Shown here: piece after piece, positions 49,406 to 61,539 of the stretch
Position numbering within the stretch: position 1 is the stretch's first letter
How the letters are laid out: each line of letters begins with the position of its first letter
NCBI RefSeq assembly: GCF_037893015.1
Contig: NC_133658.1
Location: 427,395,890 to 427,459,889 of the forward strand
From: Macrotis lagotis
Lineage: Eukaryota; Chordata; Mammalia; Peramelemorphia; Peramelidae
Length of the DNA: 64,000 nt
Direction: 5' to 3'
Notes under the pieces: generated by a model
Databases searched by the model: none
What the model was told of the DNA's origin: nothing
What the model saw: the letters and a program-made list of their open reading frames with translations, nothing else
Made by a program: the position numbers and the translations under genes

Positions 49406-50807
49406 TAAAAATATAATTTCTTCTTTCTGTGTTCAAAGTTAAGCATGGTTCATTCTACAAAATTGAATTGAGGAATTAAAACATATTTATCTTCTGACAT
49501 CTGGCAAGTATTGGAACTGTCCCAAATCCTGTGTTTCCTTGGTCTACTCCAGTCTTACAGGTTAATCGGGTTTGCATGTCAAACAGGGACAGTGAGAACT
49601 GGGGGATTGGGGTGGAGCTTCAAGAAGGGTTGGAGTGGGGGAAGGGCTTGGAAAGATAAATTGCTGATTCTGCATTTTGTTAGAGTAGCCTAAACCCCTG
49701 AGCTTCCAGACAGCATCCTGAAGCCACCAGTTTGCTGACACAGGAGGAAAAATCCTTATCCCACCCCCATTGGATTACTTTGAAGTGAAAAAAAAAAACT
49801 TAAGGAGACACCCTACTTGGATAAAACAATAGTGGTCTGCTTAGGAGAGTTTCCTGGCCCTGGTCTACCTAACTAAAATATATCAATATGTGATTGTGTG
49901 ACTAAGCCTTTGTCTTAAACAAAGTGTTTGGGAAATTGGGGGGAGGGACGAGCAGAGGGAGACAGAGAATGTTTTTTTTTAATATGGAGGGGACTAAGTG
50001 TTGTGTTTTGTTTTCTCTTTTTAATATAGAACTGGATCTGTAATTTCATTGATAGAGACAAATTCCCGTGTGAGGAGACTTTAACAATCCAGGCCAAGGT
50101 TTTCTCTGCAACATAGTATCTTAGAGATTAATAGAACAACGAAAAGTTATAGTTTACCCCGGGGTATACATCCAGTAGGTGACAGGAGCAGGTATTGTTT
50201 CCAAAAACAGATTGTGAACTATTATAATACTCTGCTACTCATTTTTAAAAGAATCAGATAAAAGTTATATACGTTTAGAGAAATATAAGGGGTTTTTATG
50301 CTGAGGAAGCTAATTAACTAAGAGATCCCACACAAGAGCTGAAGGGGTGCCACATGTGTTTATCTGAGTCAAGATTTCAGAGCCAGAAGGGGTCTTAGAA
50401 CTTGCAGTCTGCCGAGGATCAGGTATAGAATAGCATAACATGGCAAGAAAGGATCCTTTTGTGACTTGGTCACTGGGGGAAGTCCGGGTATCAAATTTTA
50501 TATAATGTTGGACTTAGTTAATGTCCTATAGTTAATTTTTGCTTAAGTGCTTTTTTCATTTCCTTTTTAAAAGTACATGTTATTAGGGATAGTTCTCTGG
50601 GAATGGGAAGGAAATATATTGGGAAGTGTAGGTGTTATAAAAACAGAAGATATAAATAACATTTGAAAAGAAAAATAAATTTTCCATTATTTTGATTTTA
50701 CTGAAATGGAAAAAAGTCCATCAATTTCCCATCATTTTTGCCGGGGTGAGGCTATGGATATGGAACACTTCATACTATCAGACTGGATTGATGTCTTCAT
50801 TGATTTT
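49406..50807. other. Apparently single-copy DNA
   Basis: No coding signal or recognised repeat. Small A- and T-runs only. Confidence 0.45.
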
Positions 50808-50821
50808 TCTAAACCACTTTT

Positions 50822-50968
50822 TTTTAGGTTTTTGCAAGGCAATGGGGTTATGTGGCTTGCCGAATGCCACGCAACTAAGTAATTGTTAAATGTCTGAGGT
50901 TGGATTTGAACTCAGGTACTCCTGACTCCAGGGCTGGTACTCTGTCCACTGTACCACCTAACCTCCCC
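50822..50968 (-). mobile_element. Antisense SINE with 15-bp TSD
   Basis: The TSD tctaaaccacttttt lies at 50808-50822 and 50969-50983. Inside are 'aggtttttgcaaggcaatgg', the B-box complement ggatttgaactc at 50902-50913 and 'ccactgtaccacctaacctc'. This is one of the cleanest, probably youngest, SINE insertions here. Confidence 0.95.
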
Positions 50969-51127
50969 TCTAAACCACTTTTTAAAACATTATTTATAAT
51001 AAAGGCTAGTTCTTTGGAAGAGGGAGGGAAGGACATACTGGGAATATAAAAACAAAAGGTATCACTGATTTTTAAAAAAATTAATCCTAGGAAAGAGAAG
51101 TGATTTGTCTAAAATATTAAACAATCT

Positions 51128-51545
51128 GAGTGAGATGAGCAGAACCAGAAGAACATTGTATACCCTAACAGCAACATGGAAGTGATGATCAACCTTAATG
51201 GACTTGCTCATACCAACAGGACAACAATCAGATAGAAATTTGGGTTATCTGTGATGAAGAATGCTGTTATCCTGAGAAAGAAATGTGGAGTTTGAATAAA
51301 GACCAAAGACTATTACCTTTAGTTTTAAAAATGTGTTATCCTAAAATGTAATTCTTCTATATCTCATACTTTATGTTTCTTCCTTAAGGATATGATTTCT
51401 TTCTCATCACATTCAACTTAGGTCAATATATATCACAGAAACAATGTACAGACTAACAAACTGCCTTCTATGGGGGGTGAGGGAGGGTAGCAAGATTAGG
51501 GGAAAATTGTAAAATTCAAAATAAATAAAAATCTTTCAAATAAAA
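51128..51545 (+). mobile_element. L1 3' UTR fragment, 5'-truncated
   Basis: 'gagtgagatgagcagaacca', 'gcaacatggaagtgatgatc' and a tail of 'aataaataaaaatctttcaa' are the last few hundred bases of an L1, very like 63050-63478. Confidence 0.92.
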
Positions 51546-51754
51546 TAAAATTTTAAACAAGCAAGTAGTAGGCCGAAAGTAGAAACCTTCTGAGACCAAT
51601 CCAGGTTCTTTCTACCATTTCAAGCTACCTCCCACTAAAAATCTATAAGGGTATTTCTGATCTAATCTCTGAATTTATGAAGGTTTTGAATACAATCTCT
51701 CAGAGAGCCTGTGAGTGTGTGACACTTGACTATAAACTAAGTTAATAGGCAAGT

Positions 51755-51995
51755 AAATAAGCTAGGTAGCACAGAGGATAGAGCACCAGATCTACAGTCA
51801 GGAAGAGGTGAGTTGAAATCCATCTTAAACTGTGTGATACCAAACAAGTCACTTAATTTGTTTGTCTCAGTTTCTTCAACTATAAAATTACAATAATGAC
51901 ATCATCTTGTCCTCAGAGGTGTTGTGTAGATCAAATGAGACATTTGCAAAGCATTTAGACAGTGCCTAAACTATATAAATACTTCTTATCTTATC
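51755..51995 (+). mobile_element. CORE-SINE
   Basis: 'aagctaggtagcacagagga', 'acaagtcacttaatttgttt', 'gtgtagatcaaatgagacat' and 'gcaaagcatttagacagtgc' give head, core and MIR-like 3' part. Confidence 0.85.
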
Positions 51996-52214
51996 TTTCC
52001 TTAAGCATCAGGAACATCATCACCAGCTTGGCCAAAAAAGATGGGAATTTGATGTTCACTGAAATTCTATAAATTTTCCTCTAAGTATTATAGAAAGATA
52101 TTCATATTCCATGTCTCAGAGTAAGATAGCATCACCTCCAGCATAAAACAGGAAGACTGTCATGCTGATTGGCCCAGAGCCTGAATGTAAACAGGATCCT
52201 TTATACATGTGTAG

Positions 52215-52400
52215 TATTTTGGAAAAGAACAATGGTCTTGGAACCAGAGGATATAAGTTCAAATACCTCTGACACTTAGTATGTGAGTTTAAACAAATCA
52301 TTTAATTTCTCTAGGTCCTAGTTTCTACATCTGGAAAATGAGGGATTTGGACTAAACAAAGTCCTTTCCATCTCTAGAGCCATGATTCTACAGTAATATA
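52215..52400 (+). mobile_element. MIR
   Basis: 'caatggtcttggaaccagag', 'aaacaaatcatttaatttct', 'catctggaaaatgagggatt' and 'tttccatctctagagccatg' follow MIR order. Confidence 0.85.
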
Positions 52401-53159
52401 TATTCTCCTCCTATTAGTCTATATTTGTTAATTGTATTAAACCCCCAAACATTGTAGAATCACCTAGATTAAATGAAATCTATAAACAACTAAAAGAGTT
52501 AACCCTAACAAAACACACAGGGAAAATCCAATGACTGGGGAATGTTTATTGTCCAAACTATGGTTTGCCTTTGGATGAGCAACCTAGGGCATATTAATGC
52601 AGATAGCTTGGATAAACATTCAAGATTGACAATGAGCTGGAACTAAAGCTGAGCAGAAATAGAAGGAAGGGCTAGACTGCCTTTGGGAAATAGTGAAATC
52701 TTTTTGTGACTTTAAGTTTATTACTAAAGCTAACACCAACCTTTTAAACAACATTCTTCTACATATATCAATCCATCCATAATATCCTTCCTAAATTTGG
52801 TGATATAAAATGATCCTGAAGATTTTTCAACTTGTTCAAATTATGTAAAGTCAACCAACCAACAATTATTTATTGATCCTATACTATATATCAGATTCTA
52901 TATATCTGATACTAGGAATATAAAGATAATAGTAAACTTATTAATCTGTATCTCTGAGTTACTGAGGCTTTCCTGCAAGATGTGCCTAATAAAGCACCCT
53001 CCTCCTTGAATTAACTTCTATACTTTCTGGTGGGGGGACTACTGAGCCCATTTCTGAATTCTCATCCACCTTTTATCCAATAGTCACCTGTGACTCCAAG
53101 AAACAATAGCATGGACATGGACAGTAGTTATAGCCAGTTAAAACATCGTGGCAAGACAA
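52401..53159. other. AT-rich DNA, no recognised gene
   Basis: A 'caattatttattgatcctat' stretch near 52862 may be a scrap of L2/MIR tail. Otherwise nothing is recognised. Confidence 0.4.
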
Positions 53160-53415
53160 GTTAAATCAAATTGAGAGTAACTGGCCTTGAAAACAGCTGC
53201 AGCAGAATCTGTGGAGTTTTGAAAATGCCAAGGGCATCATTGCATCCCAGGCCATTTCCAATCATCCTGACTTCTGACTTATCATTGGACTTAAATGACT
53301 CAGGAAGAGAGTGAGGCTGTCAACTTGGGGCAACTTGGCCTCAAATAAATCCAGTTCACACACAAGTCAAGATATTCATCCTTCATGCCATTGATCCTCT
53401 TTGAAAATAAAGGAC
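53160..53415 (+). mobile_element. RTE-derived SINE-like repeat, second copy
   Basis: 'gccatttccaatcatcctga', 'aagagagtgaggctgtcaac' and 'gatcctctttgaaaataaag' match the order of the copy at 29868-30057. Confidence 0.65.
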
Positions 53416-54494
53416 AAAAAATATACTTAAGTAATATTGATAACATCATTATCTCACATTATACTTTATGGACATTTTGGGGTCCCTGAATGATTGGAAT
53501 ATTGGGTCATTACAAGGCACTAAATAGAATGCCAAATATAGAAGGGAACTTGGAGATCAACTAGACCAATTCTCTCCCATTTTCATGATTTTCATATCCT
53601 TGTTACAAGGAATTCTGTCACATGGTTGGATCTGAAGTAAATGACATAAGATTCATTCCCTCAGGAATCACTGCTGCTCCACTTATTCCAATGACTCTAT
53701 ATTGTGTACTACACAAGGAGACCCCGGCCCTTCTGACTTCTCTCCATATTTACTTTCTCCTCCTCTGTCCTTCTTTTCTATTGTGACTTCAAAAATGCTC
53801 ACTTGGTGAGCATTTACCTTCATTTGAAATCTCTTTTTTTTCTATCTTGCTCTTATAGAAACCCATAGCTGTCTGGAGAACCCATTAACCCTGGCCTCCC
53901 TCTCCAATTTTGGTTACTCCTTTCTTGTTAGTCCTTTGATCTACTGAACCAAAGAAGGAAGGGTTGAAATACTCTCCCTTTCTCCCCATTGTCAATTCCA
54001 TATCTTCCTTTTATAGTCATCACTGAGTTACATAAGATTAACCCTTATTTTTGTTTCTCCTGGTGTTCAGCTCATTCTCTTTTCTTCCTCAATGAGTTCA
54101 ATACCTCCTTCTAGACATGACTTTAATTCTATCTTAGACACAATAATTGTGTGATTTTGAGTAATGTACTTATTCACTCTGTTTATGCTACTCCCCTTTA
54201 CAAATGGTGAAGAGGAGTACATAAAACATGATTCCTTTCCTCAGAGACCAATAAACCATAAATAGTCTCTCTTCTTTATAACTTTAAGAATTATATACAA
54301 AGAATGGCAAACTGAAATTTCAGCTATTCCTCATACCAGACACATCTCTTTCCTCCATATATTACACAAGTCAAATCAAACCCCATGTGTTCACTCCTTA
54401 TTGTCACTTCTCAGACTATTTTCCTTCAATTCTCATTTCAAATATCATCTGCATAAAGCCTTACCCTGTTTTCCCCAAATATTCTTCTCCTCCT
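53416..54494. other. No gene recognised
   Basis: Pyrimidine-rich patches. A MIR-like antisense scrap may lie near 53535-53600, but I cannot assign it with confidence. Confidence 0.4.
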
Positions 54495-54745
54495 CAACTA
54501 ATTGGTGCAGTGAACAGAGAATCTCAGGAAAATCTGAGTTCAAATCTGGATTCAGACATTTGCTTATCATATGACTCTGGGCAAGTAATTTAATTCCTAT
54601 TTTCTCAGCTCCTCATTTGTAAAAGAGGGTAACACTGGAGAAGGAAATGACAAACTATTTAAATATCTTTGCCAAGGAAAATCTAATGGACAACAGTCAA
54701 TGGGGTAACAGAGCCAGTCATGACTGAACAACTAAACAACAAGAA
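54495..54745 (+). mobile_element. CORE-SINE, left member of an inverted pair
   Basis: 'aactaattggtgcagtgaac', 'gagttcaaatctggattcag', 'gggcaagtaatttaattcct', 'atctttgccaaggaaaatct' and 'catgactgaacaactaaaca' cover the whole family from head to 3' tail. Confidence 0.88.
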
Positions 54746-54784
54746 GTCTCTATGTTGCATTCTCACAGCAGAATATAATCTCCT

Positions 54785-55035
54785 TGTTTTTCAATCATTT
54801 GCCAGTCATGTCCAGTTCCTCATGATCCCATTTGGATTTTTCTTGGCAAAGATACTAAAAGATTTGGCATTTCCTTCTCCAGTTCCTTTTAAAGATGAGA
54901 AAACTGAATCAAATAGGGTTAAGTGACTTGCCCAGGGTCACATAGCTAGTTAGTGTCTAAAACTGGATTTAAACTCATGTCTTCCAGATAACAGACTAAG
55001 AACTTTTATCTACTCTGCCACCTAGATGTCCCTTA
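54785..55035 (-). mobile_element. CORE-SINE, right member of an inverted pair
   Basis: The same family in reverse: 'gccagtcatgtccagttcct', 'tttttcttggcaaagatact', 'ggttaagtgacttgcccagg', 'ctggatttaaactcatgtct' and 'ctgccacctagatgtccc'. The two copies are tail to tail with about 40 bp between. Confidence 0.9.
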
Positions 55036-55129
55036 TAATCTCTTTAAATTTCTTCATTTTGATACTACCTAATAGTAATACTACCTAATATATATAGCAA
55101 TTTCTTAATCAGAGAGCTCTTAGGCTAAT

Positions 55130-55270
55130 AGATTTGGAGTTGGAATGGACTTTAGAGGCCATTTAACAAATAAGGATCATCCAATGGAAGTAGTGAAGCT
55201 GGGATTTAAACTCCAGACCTCTGTCACACCAAAGTCAGATCTCTTTCCACTGAACCATGCTGCTTCTCAA
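55130..55270 (-). mobile_element. Antisense MIR
   Basis: 'gctgggatttaaactccaga', 'cctctgtcacaccaaagtca' and 'tttccactgaaccatgctgc' give the reverse MIR order. Confidence 0.85.
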
Positions 55271-56284
55271 ACACACATTTTTTGAATTGGATTCAAATAA
55301 AATAGATTGAATTCAATGATTCCAAGAGTGCTTCCAATTTTGGCACCTATGCTTAATGGATCTTACATCCCTGCAGGGTCAGACACTCTATGTGTTTTAA
55401 TACCTGATGTTCTGGGTTTCTATGTCACCCTGGTTTCCACCAGTACTTCAAAATTAAATGCTCTGCTGCTATAATTGTCAGAAAGTTAGTTGGTGTCATG
55501 GCAGCACAGCCCCCGGAGTCCTCTGGGAAAAAATCCACCTCCATCTTCTCACAATTGCCTCTATTTCCAAGGCTTTCTAATTCAGCAGACAAAGTTTACT
55601 TTGGGCTGAGAGTTATTTATGAACGAGGTGTTTGGCCAGCATGATTTGCCTTTGATCAGGAAAGACACCAGCAGGATTATTTTCTGAGCTATAAAAGTAT
55701 ACAAATCATGGCACTTTTGATTGTCCTGGGTAGATTCCAGCTCAGGGCTGGAAGACATATTCTGTCCCAGACCTTCTTTGCATTGCTTCATGCAGTCTGG
55801 AGACCAGATGTGTTAAAGATCATTTGGACCCCCCAGCCCCCTAGTAAGTAGGGATTTCCTGCTTTTGTGCTTTGCTAAGAAGACTGAATCAGGGAAGACA
55901 GGATCTCAGAGTTGAGAGACCTCAAGGGGGCATCCACTTCAATGTCTACCTAACTAGGAATTCTCTCAACCAATTCCCTAAAAGGTGGACATCTAATCTT
56001 CCTGTGAAATTTTCTAGGGAGTCAAAACCTATTACCTTTCCAAGTAACCCAGTCCACATTGGGATGGTTTTAACTTCTTTTCTTTACATATAATCCAAAT
56101 CTTCAATTCCTATTATATTACTCCTCCTTCTGATATCCAAGGAGAAGCAGAACAAATTGAATTCTTCTTCCTTGTACAAGATAGCCTTTTAGATACTTGA
56201 AGCAGCAACCAATATGTTAATGTCTTCATTATTATTTATGAATAAATTTGGTTTTAACCTCTATAAACAAATGAACAATTTGTA
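55271..56284. other. Apparently single-copy DNA
   Basis: No repeat or gene is recognised. Short frames near 55582-55791 and 55872-56093 carry no known motif. Confidence 0.4.
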
Positions 56285-56470
56285 GTGCTCTAGGGATGGA
56301 ACCAAATGACCAGGATTTATATCCAGGCTCTGCCACTTCATCAATGAGCCTTGGGCAAATCAAACAACTGTTCTGGGTCTCAATTTCCTTAACTTGAAAA
56401 TGGGTTGAGTATTGATCTTTGAAATTATTCCAGTTTTAGACTTATGATCTTGTGGATGTCTTCTTTTTGG
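56285..56470 (+). mobile_element. MIR
   Basis: 'atatccaggctctgccactt', 'gagccttgggcaaatcaaac' and 'ctcaatttccttaacttgaa' follow MIR order. Confidence 0.85.
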
Positions 56471-56756
56471 TTTAATATTAAATTTTTGTTTCAATTTCTA
56501 TCAATAAATATTTGAAGGTCAGTTTTCTAATCTGTGAGATGAGGGAGCAATGAAGTTAAATCTGATCATCCCTAAGGACGCTGACAGATAAAAATGCATT
56601 ATGCATTAAATAAGAACCAAAGAAAGAAGCACTTTACCAGAAGAATCATAAACCTTAATTCTAAAAACAAAATAAACTCCTAAAAATCACTTTGCCTCAA
56701 AGAGAAATGAAAATTTTGGGCCTTATAAACAAGCAAAATAACACCAAAAGTGATTT

Positions 56757-56822
56757 TATATACATATATATATATATATATGCATATAGTACATGTATAT
56801 GTATATATGTATATTTGTATAC
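56757..56822. repeat. (TA)n-rich microsatellite
   Basis: Imperfect TA/TG alternation inside a long AT-rich region (56750-57260). Confidence 0.85.
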
Positions 56823-57510
56823 CATTTTGTAATTTATAGAGGAATAAAAAGAAACCAAGAACAAGGAATGAGTCACTGTATTGACATTCTATGACTTTTC
56901 CTATTATTTGACATATCTGTGATGCAGTTGTAGTTATTTGAATATATCTATTTTATATTTATCTTTTAAACAGAACAAATATAATATATATTTTATGTAA
57001 AGTATATGCATATAAGTGCATCCATTGCAAAAATATAAAATAAATTCAAAAGCATACAAAATAATTTATATAAGGTATAAGGTAGCTTTTAAAAGAATAT
57101 ATTATATTATTAAGGAGTGACAAATGTAAAAATACAAAGAAATGTGTCTTTTAAACTTTGCATTATTTACTTTATTATTTCCCCCATATTTCATATAACT
57201 ATATATAGATAGGTATATATGTTTATAGATAAATATGTATAAATTTTATATGCTCATAATAAGCAAGCCCCTTCTTTCATTCTTATGTGTCTCCTAGCAT
57301 AGCAAATGGAACATAAATATTTGTCAGTTGATTGATTGATTAATGAACCACTATTATTTAACCATTTTCCAATCATCAAGTATATAGTGTCTCCAATTTT
57401 TACAAATAGAAATGTTATGAATATTTTTGAGTTAGAGGCATCACCTATTTTCTTGAATTAACCCCTAAAATAAGGACTCAGCACCTTCCTCCCAAGCATG
57501 GCATCTGTTC

Positions 57511-57759
57511 TTAAGAAACTATTCTTGTTTGTTTCTGTTTTTCCTGTCCATTTCTAGTGATGGCCAGGTATGGGTCCACTCCTTCAGTACCATCTATTTT
57601 CAGGGCTAGTTGATTGGACCCTGAGTCCTCCAGGGTTAGGCCACCATGAGTAGGAAGGCTGTAGTGGTGAGTCTGGAAGCCTAGGGTGTGGGCTCTGGTG
57701 AAGCCAGTGAGGGCGTCCTGCAATTTCCTGGAAAGTCTTTCAGTTTTGGGGGAGCACAA
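57511..57759 (-). other. Unrecognised 82-codon ORF in a GC-richer island
   Basis: The minus-strand frame starts at the ATG at 57759 and has a protein-like composition (RKLQDALTGF, THGGLTLEDS, LALKIDGTEGVDPYLAI). It lies in a GC-richer patch flanked by AT-rich DNA. A minus-strand CATATAAAAC sits at 57871-57880, about 110 bases upstream of the ATG. I know no family it matches. It could be a piece of an old retroelement, a pseudogene or chance, and there is no splice or poly(A) evidence. Confidence 0.3.
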
Positions 57760-58179
57760 TGTATATTGATGATTTGCCCATGGAGAGACAGGTTTGGATT
57801 TACCAGATTATTGTACAATTAGGCCTTCCTTCAAGTTCTAGCCCATGCTGATTAGTCCATTGAGAGGCAGGTTTTATATGCCCTGTTGTTGCAAACTTGT
57901 CATCAGATACTGCATACTGGCATTTGCCCAGCATTGTAATAGAAGTGCCTTGCTGATACCAGAGAGGAAATCATGAAAAGGTCAAGACGAATATTCAGAC
58001 CATCACTAGAAGATGCTAACAAATCAGATCATAGGATGAAATGGTTCTGCAAAAGGCACAATAATAAGCATAATTATGCAAGTTATGCCACCATTAATTT
58101 GGTCAACATAGTCATCTTTGAAATCAAAACACCACTATTATTATAAAAAGCAGAAACCTGAAAATATGTTTGTTGGTTA

Positions 58180-58370
58180 GATTAAGCACAGTCAGGAAAA
58201 TCTGAATTCCAATCCCACCTTAGGTACTTATTACTTTTGTGTCCTAGGAAACTCACATTTCTTCTCTACCTCAGTTTTCTCTCTACAAAATGAGAGAGAA
58301 TGAATGGCATTTGTAGTCCCTTCTAGCTCTAAATTAAGGATCTCATGAATATTACTTTTGTTTCATTATT
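58180..58370 (+). mobile_element. MIR
   Basis: 'aatctgaattccaatcccac', 'ctctacctcagttttctctc' and 'cccttctagctctaaattaa' follow MIR order. Confidence 0.8.
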
Positions 58371-58454
58371 CCATAGATTTATCCAGATTGAATTACTTTC
58401 ACATCACATATTTTAAAGTCATTATTTATATACTATATGTGTGAAAATGTGGAT

Positions 58455-58640
58455 AGTTAGATATATAGTTTCTTAATTTGAAAACTGCTTGTTCACATTC
58501 TTTGACCACTTGGATTATGGTTCTTATAAATTTTCATTAAGCCTCTTTATATTTTAGATATAAATCTGAAATTTTCAATGCATAGATATTTCCCCAGTTT
58601 ATATCTTTCCTTTATATTGTAGATATATTGCCTTCTTTTT
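58455..58640 (-). mobile_element. Possible antisense L1 ORF2 fragment
   Basis: 'ttgaaaactgcttgttcaca' and 'ctttgaccacttggattatgg' resemble the reverse of the L1 'aatggtcaaaggatatgaac' block, and the 'tatatcttt' sequence after it fits. The match is short. Confidence 0.45.
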
Positions 58641-58770
58641 CTTCTTTTTTCCTTCCTTGTCTTCCTTTCTCTTCTATTTTCCAATCTTCCTCCCTTTTCT
58701 TCCTTTTTTCTTCCCTCCCTCCTCTCCCTTTTACCTCTACCTTCCCTTCTTCCTTTCTCCCTTCCTTTTT

Positions 58771-59042
58771 CCTTTCCTTCCTTCCTTTCTTTCTTCCTTC
58801 CTTCCTTCCTTCCTTCCTTCCTTCCTTCCTTCCTTCCTTCCTTCCTTCCTTCCTTCCTTCCTTCCTTCCTTCCTCCCTCCTTTCCTTCCTTCCTTCCTTC
58901 CTTCCTTCCTTCCTTCCTTCCTTCCTTCCTTCCTTCCTTCCTCCTTTCCTTCCTTCCTTCCTTCCTTCCTTCCTTCCTTCCTTCCTTCCTTCCTTCCTTC
59001 CTTCCTTCCTTCCTTCCTTCCTTCCTTCCTTCTCTCTCTCTC
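58771..59042. repeat. Long (TTCC)n tract
   Basis: About 230 bases of nearly pure CCTT/TTCC repeat with two CCTCC-type interruptions, embedded in a 430-bp strand-asymmetric pyrimidine run (58635-59065). Confidence 0.98.
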
Positions 59043-59607
59043 ATCCCTCTTCCTCCCCCTTTCTTTCCTAGATCTCCCTATTTTACCTAGAATAAAAGTT
59101 GAAGGTCCAACTGCACTGTTGATCATCATGAAAGCTTTGACACATTTTTTTTCTGAATTGGGTCACTTTACCCTCCCTTTTGATTGTAGATCTTCTGCAG
59201 TTCAGAATTATTGAACTCAAGGGAACCATTAGCCTCAATCTCAAATTCCCCTAGTAGCTGGAATCATAGGTATGTGTCATCATGTTTGGCCAAGTTTTTA
59301 TTTTCTGAAAAAGTTTTTAATTTGTATATAATACAAATATTTTTGATTAAGTTATTTAATTCATTACTAGCTAAACTTTTCCCACTTAATTGGTGAAATA
59401 TGCCATTTTGTAGTCTTCTAATTTTTAATTTTTATTAGCATTTATTATTTTTAATATTCATTTTTTAAATTTTGAGTTCAAAATTCTTTTCTTCCCTTCA
59501 GTTCTTTTCCTATCCATTGAAAAGGAAAACATGATATCAATTATACATGTGAAATGAGGTAAAATATGCTTCCAAATTGGCTATGTTGGAAAAAAATAAG
59601 ATAGTGG

Positions 59608-59681
59608 AACATAAAGAGAATTGTTGAATGCTGAGTGAATAATTTGTTCTTCACTCAGCATTCAACAATTCTCTTTATGTT
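59608..59681. repeat. Perfect 32-bp palindrome with 10-bp loop
   Basis: 59608-59639 is the exact reverse complement of 59650-59681, with spacer taatttgttc. The flanks are not repeated and no transposon TIR or TSD is evident. Confidence 0.96.
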
Positions 59682-59989
59682 GCTAAATTTTATTTTCATC
59701 ATGAGTCCTTACTTCCAATTTTTTAAAGGTATACCTTTATAATAACAACATATTAGAATTAGAAAGGATATCACAAGTTATTTATATATACCAAAATAAA
59801 TCCCCAATATAAAATACATGGCATGTAGTCATCCAGCCTCTGCTAGTGCTAGAAAAAATGCTTACTGACTGTTTGACTAATGAAATGCCTCCTTTTAAAG
59901 ATGCAATACCACTTAAGATGGCCCATTCCACTTTTGTACAACTCATCATTAGGAAGTTTTTGGAATTATTGGCTTGTTTTTATTTTAAC

Positions 59990-60937
59990 TGATATCAAGT
60001 AAATTCTTTTCTTTGTAGGCATAAGTTATGTTGATCCTTCAATAGCAAACAGAACAAATTTAGTTTTTCTCTTGCTTATATACTTATATACTCTCACATA
60101 CTTATAGGCAGCTATCTTGAACCCCTTGAATCTTCTCCATGATCAAAATTCTGAATTTCTTCTATGAATTCTTACCTTTGATGTGGACTCAAGAACCTTT
60201 ACCATTACATTTCTCTGGACATATTCCAGAATGTTCTTTCTAAACTTTGGTGTTCAGAATTAAATCCATTCCTCTAGATGTGGTCTGACTAGAGCAAAGT
60301 ACAGAAAGACTAGCATGATATTCCTGGAAGGCATGCTTTGTTAATGAAGCCCAAGACTTCATCTGCTTTTTCAGCTGCCACATCACACTACTGACTCATA
60401 AGAACTTACACTTTACTAAAAACCTCAGTTTTTTTCCAAATAAACTACTGCCTAACCATGCCTCCCCCATCTTGTACTTGTGGGACTGATGTTTAAAAAT
60501 CAAGTATAACAAGTTACGTTTATTACTATGAAATTTATTTTATTCAATTTAATTCAATGCTCTAGCCTATGAACTTTTGCTTTTGGATCCAAACTCCATC
60601 ACTCACTCTCTCCAGGCTCTTCAAGAGCTACAACTTTGATCAGTAGGTCATATATGTGTTTATTTAAGTCACTGATAAAAATTTTCAAATCACAAAGTCA
60701 ATTCCTTTGGGCATTCCAGTCAAGAACTCTTGCCAAGTGATATTGATTTATTAATGAAAGTTTTTTAATCTAAGTCAATCAATTTTAGGTAACTGTTTTA
60801 TCTAACTTCCATCTCTCTACATTTTCCTAGTCTTGTATGAGAAATTTGATCAAATATCTAGATAAAATCTCTGTGAACCATGCACACAATTCTCTAGATA
60901 CTCAGAAGACTAGTAAACTTTCTCTTTGTTCAAAAAA
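59990..60937 (-). mobile_element. Antisense CR1/L3-type LINE
   Basis: 'ctctggacatattccagaat', 'ctagatgtggtctgactaga', 'agctgccacatcacactact', 'accatgcctcccccatcttg' and 'tgggcattccagtcaagaac' are the reverse of conserved CR1/L3 reverse-transcriptase and 3' domain sequence. All frames are broken. Confidence 0.78.
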
Positions 60938-61105
60938 GGTGGTGGGCGGGAATCTACATGCCTAATGAGGATGAATTTGACTCCTGAAGGAAATTTTATA
61001 GTGGATCATTAAAGAGATGGTGAACATCTTGAAAAGATAATGGTGATTCAAAAAAAATAGCATGGCTTCATCAAGAAGAGGTCCTCCCAGATCTTATTTC
61101 TTATT
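60938..61105 (+). repeat. Inverted copy of a LINE RT segment, left arm
   Basis: The stretch is about 75-90% identical to the reverse complement of 61540-61700. On the plus strand 61040-61080 encodes an IQKK-HGFIKKRSS-like stretch, resembling the 'QHGF.kGrSC' motif of CR1-type RT. Confidence 0.8.
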
Positions 61106-61119
61106 TCGAGCATGTCTAT

Positions 61120-61490
61120 TAAATTGCACTCCACAGCAAAGCACTCCATTGCCTGTCTCCATACCTTTGCACTGGTCATTCATTCCTTCCACCTAGAATA
61201 AATTTCCTCCTCCACTTTTCATAGAATCCCTATCTTCCATTAAGACTCGGACCAAGTAGCACATTCTCTTTGAAGACTTCTTTAATATTCTCAGTTTTAT
61301 TGCTCTAATTCTCTATTTTATACTTAGTTACCTAGTATTTTGTTAGATTCTGTCTAACCTCAGGTAAATGGTATACTTCTTAAAATAGGAAGATTTCTTT
61401 TTCTTTATGCTTTTGTATTTTCAGTACCTAGTAGAGAAATGACATATAGTAGATAATTAAACAATGTTTATTGATTGATTGTGAGTCTTG
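61120..61490 (+). mobile_element. L2 3' end
   Basis: 'ttccacctagaataaatttc', 'agaatccctatcttcc', 'tgaagacttctttaatattc' and the end 'acaatgtttattgattgatt' follow the L2 3' terminal order. It lies between the two arms of the inverted repeat. Confidence 0.75.
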
Positions 61491-61539
61491 ATCTAACAGT
61501 TTAGTAGAACTTTTCAAAATAAGTAATAAGGTCTGGGGA

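Noticed and set aside
58547..59214. Overlapping 130-185 codon ORFs in the (TTCC)n tract
   Set aside because: Tetranucleotide repeats without a stop in any frame give long spurious ORFs.
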